A DNA stretch of 5,296 nt, taken from assembly GCA_902783755.1 (NCBI GenBank), contig CACZSC010000167.1:1-5296 (forward strand), in the 5' to 3' direction. The stretch's first letter is position 1. Each line of letters opens with the position of its first letter. The notes beneath the pieces were generated by a model. It had not been told where the DNA came from. It searched no databases and saw only the letters and a program-made list of their open reading frames with translations. Position numbers and translations under genes: made by a program. Below, in pieces: positions 1-5,210 of this stretch. The stretch is from an uncultured Ruminococcus sp. Lineage in GTDB: Bacteria > Bacillota > Clostridia > Oscillospirales > CAG-272.

Positions 1-127
1 AACAAGTGAATATTTCTTAAAAATGAACATTTATCCGAACTTTTTGACGCTTTTCCGGACTGCTTCTGTGTATAGTCCACAACTGCGAAAACATCTACAA
101 TTGTAATATATTTTCTATGCCCAAAAG
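1..127. other. AT-rich non-coding stretch downstream of tdk
   Basis: No open reading frame of useful length and no RNA gene can be seen here. The stretch is clearly richer in A and T than the genes next to it. It holds a perfect 10-bp palindrome, TACAATTGTA, at 96-105, but no GC-rich hairpin followed by a T-run that would serve as an intrinsic terminator for the leftward tdk transcript. The region may belong to the 3' end of that transcript or to the upstream region of a gene outside the window. Confidence 0.6.
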
Positions 128-757
128 TCACTTCCCTGCATTCTTTTCATCGATAAGTTTCCGGTAACATTTGTAGCACATGCTGATGTATCTTTCATTC
201 CCGCCGAGGCACACCTGCGCGCCGTCCGTGATGATGTTGCCCTCGTCATCGAACCTGGCGTTCACAGTGGCTTTCCTTCCGCATTTGCATATGGACTTGA
301 CCTCGGTGATGCTGTCCGCTATCTCGAAGAGCCGCTTGCTTCCGGGGAACATCTTGGTCTGGAAGTCTGTACGGAGACCGAAGCACAGCACCGGGATGTC
401 CAGCTTGTCCGCCAGATCCTTCATCTGGTCGACCTGTTTCTCGGTAAGGAACTGGCACTCGTCGCAGATCACCACGTCAGTGTACTTCCCCGATATGTGG
501 GACGCGCTCCTTTTCACGAATTCCTCGTAGATGTCCATGTCGCCGCGCACCGCTTCCGCCACCGACTGGAGCCCTATCCTGGACCTTATGACGGTGCTTA
601 TGGTGCCGTCCGCATTTTCCATGTCGTCCCTTGTGTCGGTCGCCGGTTTGATGAGCCAGACGGTCTGTCCCTTCTCCTCATAATTGAATTTTGTCATGAG
701 AGCCTGGGCGGTCTTCGAACTGCCCATGGCGCCGAACTTGAAATACAGTTTAGCCAT
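128..757 (-). CDS. tdk: Thymidine kinase, type II (TK1-like)
   Basis: Phosphorylates thymidine to dTMP with ATP in the cytoplasm, in pyrimidine salvage. The 209-residue length fits the bacterial type II family (E. coli Tdk is about 205). The P-loop is GAMGSSKT at residues 9-16, where the usual GK[ST] glycine is serine. D41-T-R43 follows the second strand, as in the family. The Walker B and catalytic segment is VICDECQF, with the presumed catalytic base E100. The lasso segment LDIPVLCFGLRTDF (about 119-132) closely matches E. coli Tdk. Structural zinc ligands are C157 and C159 (an ICKCGRKA motif as in E. coli ICHCGRKA) and C194 and C197 (CYKC). The GGNERY motif at 185-190 belongs to the substrate-binding loop. 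The start is supported by GGGAGAAGGA just upstream. It lies 12 nt behind the CapA-like gene on the same strand, so the two are probably cotranscribed. Identification is firm. Confidence 0.97.
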   Translation of the reverse strand: MAKLYFKFGAMGSSKTAQALMTKFNYEEKGQTVWLIKPATDTRDDMENADGTISTVIRSRIGLQSVAEAVRGDMDIYEEFVKRSASHISGKYTDVVICDECQFLTEKQVDQMKDLADKLDIPVLCFGLRTDFQTKMFPGSKRLFEIADSITEVKSICKCGRKATVNARFDDEGNIITDGAQVCLGGNERYISMCYKCYRKLIDEKNAGK

Positions 758-769
758 GTCCTTCTCCCG
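758..769 (-). promoter_or_regulatory. Ribosome binding site of tdk
   Basis: The 12 nt between the upstream stop codon and the tdk start read CGGGAGAAGGAC on the minus strand. GGGAG lies 6 nt before the ATG and fits the anti-Shine-Dalgarno sequence. The absence of room for a promoter here supports cotranscription with the CapA-like gene. Confidence 0.75.
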
Positions 770-1864
770 TCATCCTTCGATATATTCCCTTTCCCCGTTC
801 AGGAAAGCCGTTACCTGTGTCAGCATCTCCACCTCGGTGAGCACCTGGGGCCTCCACTGGTATTCGACAGTATATGTAACCAGAGGGACCAGTCTGAACA
901 CCCGGGCTATCGAGCCGTCCGCCCCTTTCCTCAGCTCGCATCGGAGCAGCGCGGAATATCTTTCGCCGTACCTGTTCATTCCGTCGATGAGGCATCCCAG
1001 GGAATAGGCGATGTAACCGCCGTTGTATTCTTCCGCTGGCTGCAGGTTCCTGCCGTTTGTACCTGCCACGATGTCCGCGCCGGCGTCTATGAACGACCTG
1101 AAGGCCTCAGCCTTCGCAGCGGAAGGCTGGTATCCCGTCTCAGTGTCGAACATGTATACGGCAACGAGATCCGAAGTTTCCCGGGCCTTTTTCACCAGTT
1201 CCCTTACGGCATCGTCATCCTCGCCGAGGATGCCCGATATAACCGCCGCCGACATGCCGCTGAACTCGTATCTTACGTAATCGTTTTCAGGAATCATGGC
1301 CAGGCCGTTGGAAAAGATCGCCTGTACCGTATCCGTATAGCCTTGCTCACCGTAATCTTGGATCCTCTGCGATGCCACCGAGAGAAGTTCTATTCCCCCT
1401 CTCTTGAATATGTCCACGTTGGAAACCGGCCCTCTTGACCACTCGGGATCCGTCTTCGTGACCGGCTCGAGTGAATTCGAATCCGAAAGCACCGAGTCAC
1501 AGACGGAGACCGTAAGATCGTCTTCCCTAAGATAGTCCGACAGGTCCTGCAGGAAGAACTCGGGGCCCTGCTCCTGCACATGCTTGTTGAAAGTCCCGAA
1601 GGTGTCGCTCCCAAGCATGGATCCGAGGGTTAGGCTCCCCGTGAAATCCACTGTGACCAGCTCGTATGAATCACCCGGCTCCTCCATGGATGGTTCCGGC
1701 GGTCCGCCCGAAAGAGGGACCGCTCTGTCCGGAGCCGTGATGTTCGCGCTGTAGTTCGATGACCGCAGCAGCACCGCGCAGAAAGCCATCAGCGCCGCAG
1801 TGGCGATCGCCGCCGCAAGAACGAACACGGTCCGCTGCAGTTTTGCTTTATCTCTGTTTGACAT
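770..1864 (-). CDS. Membrane-anchored, degenerate CapA-like protein
   Basis: A 364-residue protein with a short basic N-terminus, one hydrophobic segment (about residues 12-33, a membrane anchor or uncleaved signal), a Pro/Gly/Glu-rich linker (about 45-66) and an extracytoplasmic domain from about residue 68. The domain follows the order of the CapA/PgsA family (poly-gamma-glutamate capsule synthesis; calcineurin-like fold): DFTGSLTLGSML at 73-84, DDLTVSVCDSVL at 115-126, SQRIQDYGEQGYTDT at 165-179, MFDTETGY at 238-245, AGADIVAGTNGRNLQP at 261-276 and YSLGCLI at 287-293. The metal and active-site residues normally present at these places (GD, NLE, NNH, HWG.E, GHHPH, SLGN) are all replaced, so catalysis is doubtful. 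The frame stays open up to 2350, but that part is antisense to holB. ATG at 1864 is chosen because the anchor follows directly and a promoter lies at 1926-1954; no good Shine-Dalgarno sequence precedes it. A TTG at 1909 is an alternative. The family call is by motif order only. Confidence 0.75.
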   Translation of the reverse strand: MSNRDKAKLQRTVFVLAAAIATAALMAFCAVLLRSSNYSANITAPDRAVPLSGGPPEPSMEEPGDSYELVTVDFTGSLTLGSMLGSDTFGTFNKHVQEQGPEFFLQDLSDYLREDDLTVSVCDSVLSDSNSLEPVTKTDPEWSRGPVSNVDIFKRGGIELLSVASQRIQDYGEQGYTDTVQAIFSNGLAMIPENDYVRYEFSGMSAAVISGILGEDDDAVRELVKKARETSDLVAVYMFDTETGYQPSAAKAEAFRSFIDAGADIVAGTNGRNLQPAEEYNGGYIAYSLGCLIDGMNRYGERYSALLRCELRKGADGSIARVFRLVPLVTYTVEYQWRPQVLTEVEMLTQVTAFLNGEREYIEG

Positions 1865-1874
1865 TGTTTGACAT
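1848..1874 (-). other. Out-of-frame upstream ATG giving an 8-codon overlapping ORF
   Basis: A second ATG lies 10 nt before the chosen start of the CapA-like gene. It would encode MSNNVKQR and stop at a TAA inside the first codons of the main gene. It arises from a 10-bp tandem duplication that copied the start codon. Whether ribosomes use it is not known; it could lower or couple translation of the main frame. Confidence 0.3.
1855..1874. repeat. 10-bp tandem duplication at a start codon
   Basis: TGTTTGACAT is present twice without a gap (1855-1864 and 1865-1874). Read on the minus strand it is ATGTCAAACA twice, so each copy carries an ATG followed by the same codons. The downstream copy is in frame with the CapA-like gene and the upstream copy is not. 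Any number of copies would leave the last ATG in frame. Confidence 0.9.
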
Positions 1875-1925
1875 TGGACAAAACGCCGTCCGCTTTCATC
1901 ATATTTCAAAATATTTCTGTCAGCT

Positions 1926-1954
1926 ATTCTATCATATCCACCCTCCCTTTTCAA
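1926..1954 (-). promoter_or_regulatory. Sigma-A-type promoter for the CapA-like gene and tdk
   Basis: On the minus strand a -35 box TTGAAA (1954-1949) and a -10 box TAGAAT (1931-1926) are 17 nt apart. The -10 box is preceded by TGA, which makes an extended -10. Transcription would begin near 1919, leaving a leader of roughly 55 nt before the ATG at 1864. No other promoter of similar quality is visible for the leftward pair. Confidence 0.75.
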
Positions 1955-1976
1955 CCGTTCCTTCAATGAGCGGGAG

Positions 1977-2001
1977 ACGCCGTCATGATTGACACGGGCG
2001 T
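1977..2001. promoter_or_regulatory. Imperfect dyad over the holB -35 box, possible operator
   Basis: ACGCCGTCA at 1977-1985, a 4-nt TGAT centre, and then TGAC-ACG-GGCGT at 1990-2001 form a 9-bp inverted repeat with a 3-nt insertion in the right arm. The right arm covers the -35 box of the rightward promoter. It lies between the two divergent promoters, where a repressor or activator site would be placed. The insertion weakens the case. Confidence 0.3.
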
Positions 2002-2018
2002 TTTTACTGTGGTATAAT
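1989..2018 (+). promoter_or_regulatory. Consensus sigma-A promoter for holB-ricT
   Basis: The -35 box TTGACA (1989-1994) and -10 box TATAAT (2013-2018) both match consensus perfectly, with an 18-nt spacer and a TGG that makes an extended -10. Transcription should begin near 2025, about 30 nt before the holB start. It is back to back with the leftward promoter, with 34 nt between the two -35 boxes. Confidence 0.88.
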
Positions 2019-2054
2019 TGTATTTTGAAGGAATTCAGCACGGGGGACCGGCGT

Positions 2055-3041
2055 ATGAGAGAGATTTTCCCTGCGATAATCGGTAACGAGAACATAAAGA
2101 AGCTGTTTTCGGAAGGGATCCCTGCCCATGCATATATCATCGAGGGACCTGCAGGGAGCGGCAAGCATACCATCGCGCGGCAGCTCTGCGCCTCTATGGT
2201 ATGCGAGAACCGGACGTCGGAAAACCATCCCCTGCCCTGCGGGACCTGCCCCAGCTGCAGAAAGATACTCGGCAACATCTCCGTGGACTGCCTCACGATA
2301 TCGGGAAGCACAAAATCCGGGAGCATAGGTGTGGAATCCGTCAGGAGCATCAGGCAGAGCCTGTATATCGCCCCGAATGACGGAGACCGGAAATTCTACA
2401 TAATAGAAGACGCACACAAAATGACGGAGCAGGCCCAGAACGCTCTCCTTCTGTCTCTCGAGGAACCGCCCTCTTTCGTTTCCTTCTTTCTCCTGTGCGA
2501 GTCATCGCAGCAGATACTGGAGACCATAAAGAGCCGGGCCCCGGTCATAAAGACTGAGCTGTTCTCCCCCGGGTTCATCGCGGATCACCTGGAGAGGAAA
2601 TTCGGCTCCGGGGACAGGGAGAAGATCGCCCAGATATCTAAGATCTGCGGCGGATCCCTTGGCCGGGCGGAAAGCCTTTATGACTCCGACAGGGAGGAAT
2701 CCAGGCTGAGAAGGTGCGCCGTTTCCTTCTGCGAGACGCTGCTTTTCGGCAAAAAGTCCGAGGCTGCCGTCTTCGCCTCGTCCCAGATGCCGCAGCAGAG
2801 GAACGACGTCGCGGAAGTCCTGAGACTGAGCAGGTTCATCGTCAGGGACATCATAGCGTATAAGAAGAACGAGGAGCTGATCTTCTTCAACGAGGGAGAG
2901 ATGTATCCCCGGGAATCCGTAAAGCGGATCACGGTAAGGAAGCTCCTTGCCGCCGAAGACAGCCTGACCAAAGCCGAGGACGACATCACGGCGAACTGCG
3001 CCGTCAATACCGTTCTCATCTCACTTGTAATGCACATATAG
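2055..3041 (+). CDS. holB: DNA polymerase III, delta prime subunit
   Basis: A 328-residue AAA+ subunit of the clamp loader that places the beta clamp on primed DNA during replication. The Walker A motif GPAGSGKH is at residues 31-38 and is intact. The zinc module typical of gamma/delta prime has C50, C62, C65 and C68 (CGTCPSC). The Walker B region is FYIIEDAHKM at 114-123, with ED in place of DE. The segment NALLLSLEEPP at 129-139 is a family hallmark. Around 159-163 the usual SRC motif reads KSRAP, so the cysteine is alanine. The C-terminal helical collar domain covers roughly 175-328. The open frame extends back to a TTG at 1989, but that codon is inside the -35 box; the ATG at 2055, with GGGGGA 7 nt before it, lies downstream of the predicted transcription start. 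ricT follows 32 nt later. Identification is firm. Confidence 0.95.
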   Translation: MREIFPAIIGNENIKKLFSEGIPAHAYIIEGPAGSGKHTIARQLCASMVCENRTSENHPLPCGTCPSCRKILGNISVDCLTISGSTKSGSIGVESVRSIRQSLYIAPNDGDRKFYIIEDAHKMTEQAQNALLLSLEEPPSFVSFFLLCESSQQILETIKSRAPVIKTELFSPGFIADHLERKFGSGDREKIAQISKICGGSLGRAESLYDSDREESRLRRCAVSFCETLLFGKKSEAAVFASSQMPQQRNDVAEVLRLSRFIVRDIIAYKKNEELIFFNEGEMYPRESVKRITVRKLLAAEDSLTKAEDDITANCAVNTVLISLVMHI

Positions 3042-3044
3042 GAC

Positions 3045-3062
3045 ATGTCACAAAATGACTGA
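3045..3062 (+). other. Five-codon ORF between holB and ricT
   Basis: Directly after the holB stop an AGGA is followed by ATG and codons for MSQND, then TGA at 3060-3062. Its stop overlaps the first possible ATG of ricT (3062). It could keep ribosomes moving from holB into ricT, or it could be chance; a frame this short is easy to find. Confidence 0.2.
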
Positions 3063-3063
3063 T

Positions 3064-3068
3064 GGTGG
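3064..3068 (+). promoter_or_regulatory. Ribosome binding site that decides the ricT start
   Basis: GGTGG ends 5 nt before the ATG at 3074. The other in-frame ATG at 3062 has no purine-rich sequence at the right distance, so 3074 is preferred. Confidence 0.6.
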
Positions 3069-3073
3069 AAAAT

Positions 3074-4075
3074 ATGACTGAAAATATTGATGAAAGATTC
3101 GAGCCCGCAGTTTCAGAAGAAGCTGTAAGCACTGATACGCCATTTGATGCAGGCACGGAACCGTCAGAGGATCTGACCGAAGAAGCCATGGCTGAAGAAG
3201 CGGCTGAGGAGCCGGGAGAGGTTGAGATAGTCGGAGTTAAATTCAGGGAGACCGGAAAGACCTACTACTTCTCGCCCGGAGAACTCAGGTGCACCGTCGG
3301 AATGCCTGTGATAGTGGAAACGGCAAGAGGCGTCGAGTACGGTTACGTGACAATTGAAAACAGTGTCGTATCCACAGCGAACATCGTGAGCCCCCTGAGA
3401 TCAGTGATAAGGAAGGCGGACGAGTCGGATACCGCAAGGTACCAGGCCAACAAGAAACTGGAGGCCGACGCCTTCGAGATCTGCCGCAAGAAGATCGAGG
3501 ACCACGGCCTGGACATGAAGCTGATAGACGCCGAATACACCTTCGACAACAGCAAGCTGCTGTTCTACTTCTCAGCCGACATCCGGGTGGATTTCCGCGA
3601 GCTGGTCAAGGATCTCGCTTCGGTGTTCAAGACCAGGATCGAGCTGCGACAGATCGGTATCAGGGACGAGGCCAAGCTTATGGGCGGTCTCGGTGTATGC
3701 GGCATGCCCCTTTGCTGCTCCACATTCCTTACCGATTTCGTCCAGGTATCCATCAAGATGGCCAAGGAACAGAATCTTTCCCTGAACTCCTCGAAGATAT
3801 CGGGCACCTGCGGAAGGCTCATGTGCTGCCTCAGATACGAGCATGAGTCCTATGAGAGAGAGATCGCTGCCACTCCCCCGGCGGACTCCGTGGTAAAGAC
3901 TGCGGAAGGCGTGGGAGTCGTGATCGAGAGCAGCCCCCTGACCGGAAACCTTAAGGTGAAGCTGAACGACGGGGACACCAAGACCTTCCACCGCGATACC
4001 GTCACCGTCCTCTCGCGCCACTCCAAGAAGGCCCCGGAACAGCAGGACCAGGAGAGCGAGGAAGACTGGGAATAG
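3074..4075 (+). CDS. ricT: PSP1-domain regulatory protein RicT (YaaT)
   Basis: A 333-residue homologue of B. subtilis RicT/YaaT. There RicT works with RicA and RicF in the Y complex, which supports RNase Y-dependent maturation of operon mRNAs and affects sporulation, competence and biofilm formation; that complex carries [4Fe-4S] clusters. The PSP1 core begins near residue 51 (EIVGVKFRETGKTYYF). KLLFYFSADIRVDFRELVKD (161-180) and the cysteine-rich block, CGMPLCCSTF (C209, C214, C215) and CGRLMCCLRYE (C246, C251, C252), are nearly invariant in the family and fit Fe-S ligands. VSIKMAKEQNLSLN (225-238) lies between them. The N-terminal 48 or so residues are acidic and low in complexity and the C-terminus ends in an acidic tail, so the protein is longer than B. 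subtilis YaaT (about 275). It probably shares the holB transcript. An ATG 12 nt upstream is an alternative start. Confidence 0.94.
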   Translation: MTENIDERFEPAVSEEAVSTDTPFDAGTEPSEDLTEEAMAEEAAEEPGEVEIVGVKFRETGKTYYFSPGELRCTVGMPVIVETARGVEYGYVTIENSVVSTANIVSPLRSVIRKADESDTARYQANKKLEADAFEICRKKIEDHGLDMKLIDAEYTFDNSKLLFYFSADIRVDFRELVKDLASVFKTRIELRQIGIRDEAKLMGGLGVCGMPLCCSTFLTDFVQVSIKMAKEQNLSLNSSKISGTCGRLMCCLRYEHESYEREIAATPPADSVVKTAEGVGVVIESSPLTGNLKVKLNDGDTKTFHRDTVTVLSRHSKKAPEQQDQESEEDWE

Positions 4076-4091
4076 TCTGTCCGAATGTCCC

Positions 4092-4104
4092 GAAAAAATT
4101 TTTC
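4092..4104. repeat. AT-rich 13-bp palindrome after ricT
   Basis: GAAAAAATTTTTC is a perfect odd-length palindrome. It has almost no G or C, so it would be a poor terminator stem. It sits about 10 nt before the proposed -35 region of the ferredoxin promoter and may instead be an A/T-tract upstream element. Confidence 0.4.
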
Positions 4105-4113
4105 AAAAAACTA

Positions 4114-4142
4114 TTTTATTCCCCGCACATTTATGATACAAT
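4114..4142 (+). promoter_or_regulatory. Likely promoter for the ferredoxin gene
   Basis: An extended -10 box (TGA followed by TACAAT, 4134-4142) has a weak -35-like TTTTAT at 4114-4119, 17 nt away. A-tracts upstream (4093-4110) could act as an UP element. Transcription would begin near 4149, giving a leader of about 23 nt. The -35 box is poor, so confidence is moderate. Confidence 0.5.
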
Positions 4143-4160
4143 GAGTCAGCACATCACACG

Positions 4161-4167
4161 AGGTGAT
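4161..4167 (+). promoter_or_regulatory. Strong ribosome binding site that decides the ferredoxin start
   Basis: AGGTGAT, part of a GAGGTGAT that matches the 16S rRNA anti-Shine-Dalgarno end, lies 4 nt before the ATG at 4172. A GTG at 4163 is in frame but is inside this site and is therefore not the start. The strength of the site fits a highly expressed small protein. Confidence 0.75.
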
Positions 4168-4171
4168 TATT

Positions 4172-4354
4172 ATGGCATATAAGATTAACGACAACTGCAT
4201 CGCTTGCGGTGCTTGCTCAGCTGAATGCCCTCTCGGATGCATCGGTCTCGACGAAAGCGGAGAGAAATATCAGGTTCTGAAGCCTGAGGATTGCATAGAA
4301 TGCGGCGCATGCGCAGGAGTATGTCCTGTAGAAGCTCCCAATCCGGAAGAATAA
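4172..4354 (+). CDS. 2[4Fe-4S] ferredoxin
   Basis: A 60-residue clostridial-type ferredoxin, a soluble low-potential electron carrier. Two CxxCxxCxxxCP motifs are present: C9, C12, C15 and C19 followed by P20, and C41, C44, C47 and C51 followed by P52. As in the family, each cluster is expected to take three cysteines from one motif and the last from the other. A ninth cysteine, C23 (CPLGC), is extra. The linker between the motifs is short and the C-terminus is acidic. It has its own strong ribosome binding site and a plausible promoter, so it may be expressed independently of ricT. The usual neighbour of ricT in B. subtilis at this point is yabA, which is not seen. The electron-transfer partner cannot be told from the sequence; other 4Fe-4S carrier roles are possible. 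Confidence 0.93.
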   Translation: MAYKINDNCIACGACSAECPLGCIGLDESGEKYQVLKPEDCIECGACAGVCPVEAPNPEE

Positions 4355-4373
4355 AGGCATTCCATTAACAATC

Positions 4374-4408
4374 AAAAAAGCAAAGGGGAGTGAACAACTC
4401 CCCTTTGC
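4374..4408 (-). terminator. Perfect 12-bp hairpin, terminator-like on the minus strand
   Basis: GCAAAGGGGAGT (4380-4391) and ACTCCCCTTTGC (4397-4408) pair perfectly around a 5-nt loop. On the minus strand the stem is followed by six T residues (A-run at 4374-4379), which is the form of an intrinsic terminator. On the plus strand the stem is followed by GCTTGCTTG rather than a T-run, so it would at best be a weak terminator after the ferredoxin gene. It could also stabilise the mRNA end or reduce read-through into trmN6. Confidence 0.6.
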
Positions 4409-4416
4409 GCTTGCTT

Positions 4417-4421
4417 GAGGA
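4417..4421 (+). promoter_or_regulatory. Ribosome binding site that decides the methyltransferase start
   Basis: GAGGA ends 4 nt before the ATG at 4426. The longer frame would begin with a GTG at 4390, which is inside the hairpin stem and has no suitable upstream site. The site lies 8 nt past the hairpin, so the stem does not hide it. Confidence 0.7.
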
Positions 4422-4425
4422 CGAT

Positions 4426-5199
4426 ATGACAGACAGCGTTCAGACAGTATATGATCCGGATACCGAAAAGCTGGAAAAGATCAACGAGGACCTTTCAGTC
4501 ATACAGCTGAAGAAGGGGCTGGCTTTCGGAACAGACAGCTATCTCGTCTCGGCTTTCGCAAGACCTCTCAGAAAAGGGGTGCTGGCGGATCTGGGCGGAG
4601 GCACCGGTGTCATTTCACTTCTTACCCTTGCGAGAAACAAATACAGAAAAGCATACTGCGTCGAGATACAGCCGTATTTTGCGGACCTCATCTCAAGAAA
4701 CGCGCTGCTCAACGGTCTTGACCGGAGGATCGTCTCCCTGAACCGTGACGTACGCGGCCTTGCGCCGTCGGACATCGGAGGGGAGGCTGACATGGTTATC
4801 ACCAATCCGCCGTACATGCCCGCGGGCTCGGGTTTCGCAAGCTCCGCCGGCGAGATGGACGACGCCCGCCGTGAAAACAACGGCGGCATCGGGGATTTCG
4901 TGCGCTCTGCGGCGTCTCTCCTGAAATACGGCGGTTACTTCACCGCGGTCTACCTGCCCTCAAGGATGTCCGAACTGTTCTCATCGATGACGAGATACGG
5001 CATAGAGCCCAAAAGGCTCGTCACAGTTTACCCGGACAGGATCTCGAAACCATCGCTGATCCTGGTGGAAGGCAAGAAAGGTGCTGCCCCGGGCCTCATC
5101 TGTTCCAGGCCTCTCATCATATACTCGGACGGTACCCGGGAATACACCCCGGACATGGACAGGATATACAGCGAATTCTCATTTTCACACATGTTCTAG
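4426..5199 (+). CDS. tRNA1(Val) A37 N6-methyltransferase-like (TrmN6/YabB family)
   Basis: A 257-residue class I SAM-dependent N6-adenine methyltransferase. SAM motif I is ADLGGGTG at 54-61, acidic E80 ends the next strand (YCVEIQP), and the catalytic motif NPPY is at 127-130 after DMVIT. The N-terminal GLAFGTDSYLVSAF (31-44), the segment EPKRLVTVYP (194-203) and SLILVEGKKGAAPGL (210-224) match the pattern of B. subtilis YabB, as does the C-terminal region with EYTP (239-242). Such enzymes methylate N6 of adenine in tRNA (A37 of tRNA1Val in E. coli TrmN6); the exact target here is inferred. The family motif near residues 145-150 (AR.EI) reads ARREN, a variation. The position before rsmI agrees with the Bacillus order yabB-yazA-yabC, but no yazA is present: rsmI begins 11 nt after the stop. 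Confidence 0.88.
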   Translation: MTDSVQTVYDPDTEKLEKINEDLSVIQLKKGLAFGTDSYLVSAFARPLRKGVLADLGGGTGVISLLTLARNKYRKAYCVEIQPYFADLISRNALLNGLDRRIVSLNRDVRGLAPSDIGGEADMVITNPPYMPAGSGFASSAGEMDDARRENNGGIGDFVRSAASLLKYGGYFTAVYLPSRMSELFSSMTRYGIEPKRLVTVYPDRISKPSLILVEGKKGAAPGLICSRPLIIYSDGTREYTPDMDRIYSEFSFSHMF

Positions 5200-5210
5200 A
5201 GGAGGCGCTC

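Noticed and set aside
25..81. Two DnaA-box-like sequences (TTATCCGAA near 32 and TAGTCCACA near 74)
   Set aside because: Each differs from TTATCCACA at two positions, and two such matches in an AT-rich stretch are expected by chance. Nothing else points to an origin.
497..1438. Long rightward open frame of 313 codons
   Set aside because: It lies antisense to tdk and the CapA-like gene, whose products are recognisable. Its translation is rich in His, Arg and Pro with no family pattern, as expected for the opposite strand of a GC-biased gene.
1865..2350. N-terminal extension of the CapA-like frame up to an ATG at 2350
   Set aside because: The extension runs antisense through the first 300 bases of holB and across both divergent promoters. 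The membrane anchor begins directly after the ATG at 1864.
2678..3046. Leftward open frame of 122 codons opposite the 3' half of holB
   Set aside because: Serine- and leucine-rich translation with no recognisable motif, fully inside the antisense of a firm gene.
3572..4021. Leftward open frame of 149 codons opposite ricT
   Set aside because: It mirrors the conserved cysteine-rich half of RicT and has no start context or family pattern of its own.
4092..4104. GAAAAAATTTTTC as an intrinsic terminator for ricT
   Set aside because: The stem has one G-C pair and no loop to spare, so it would not form a stable RNA hairpin; I list it only as a palindrome.
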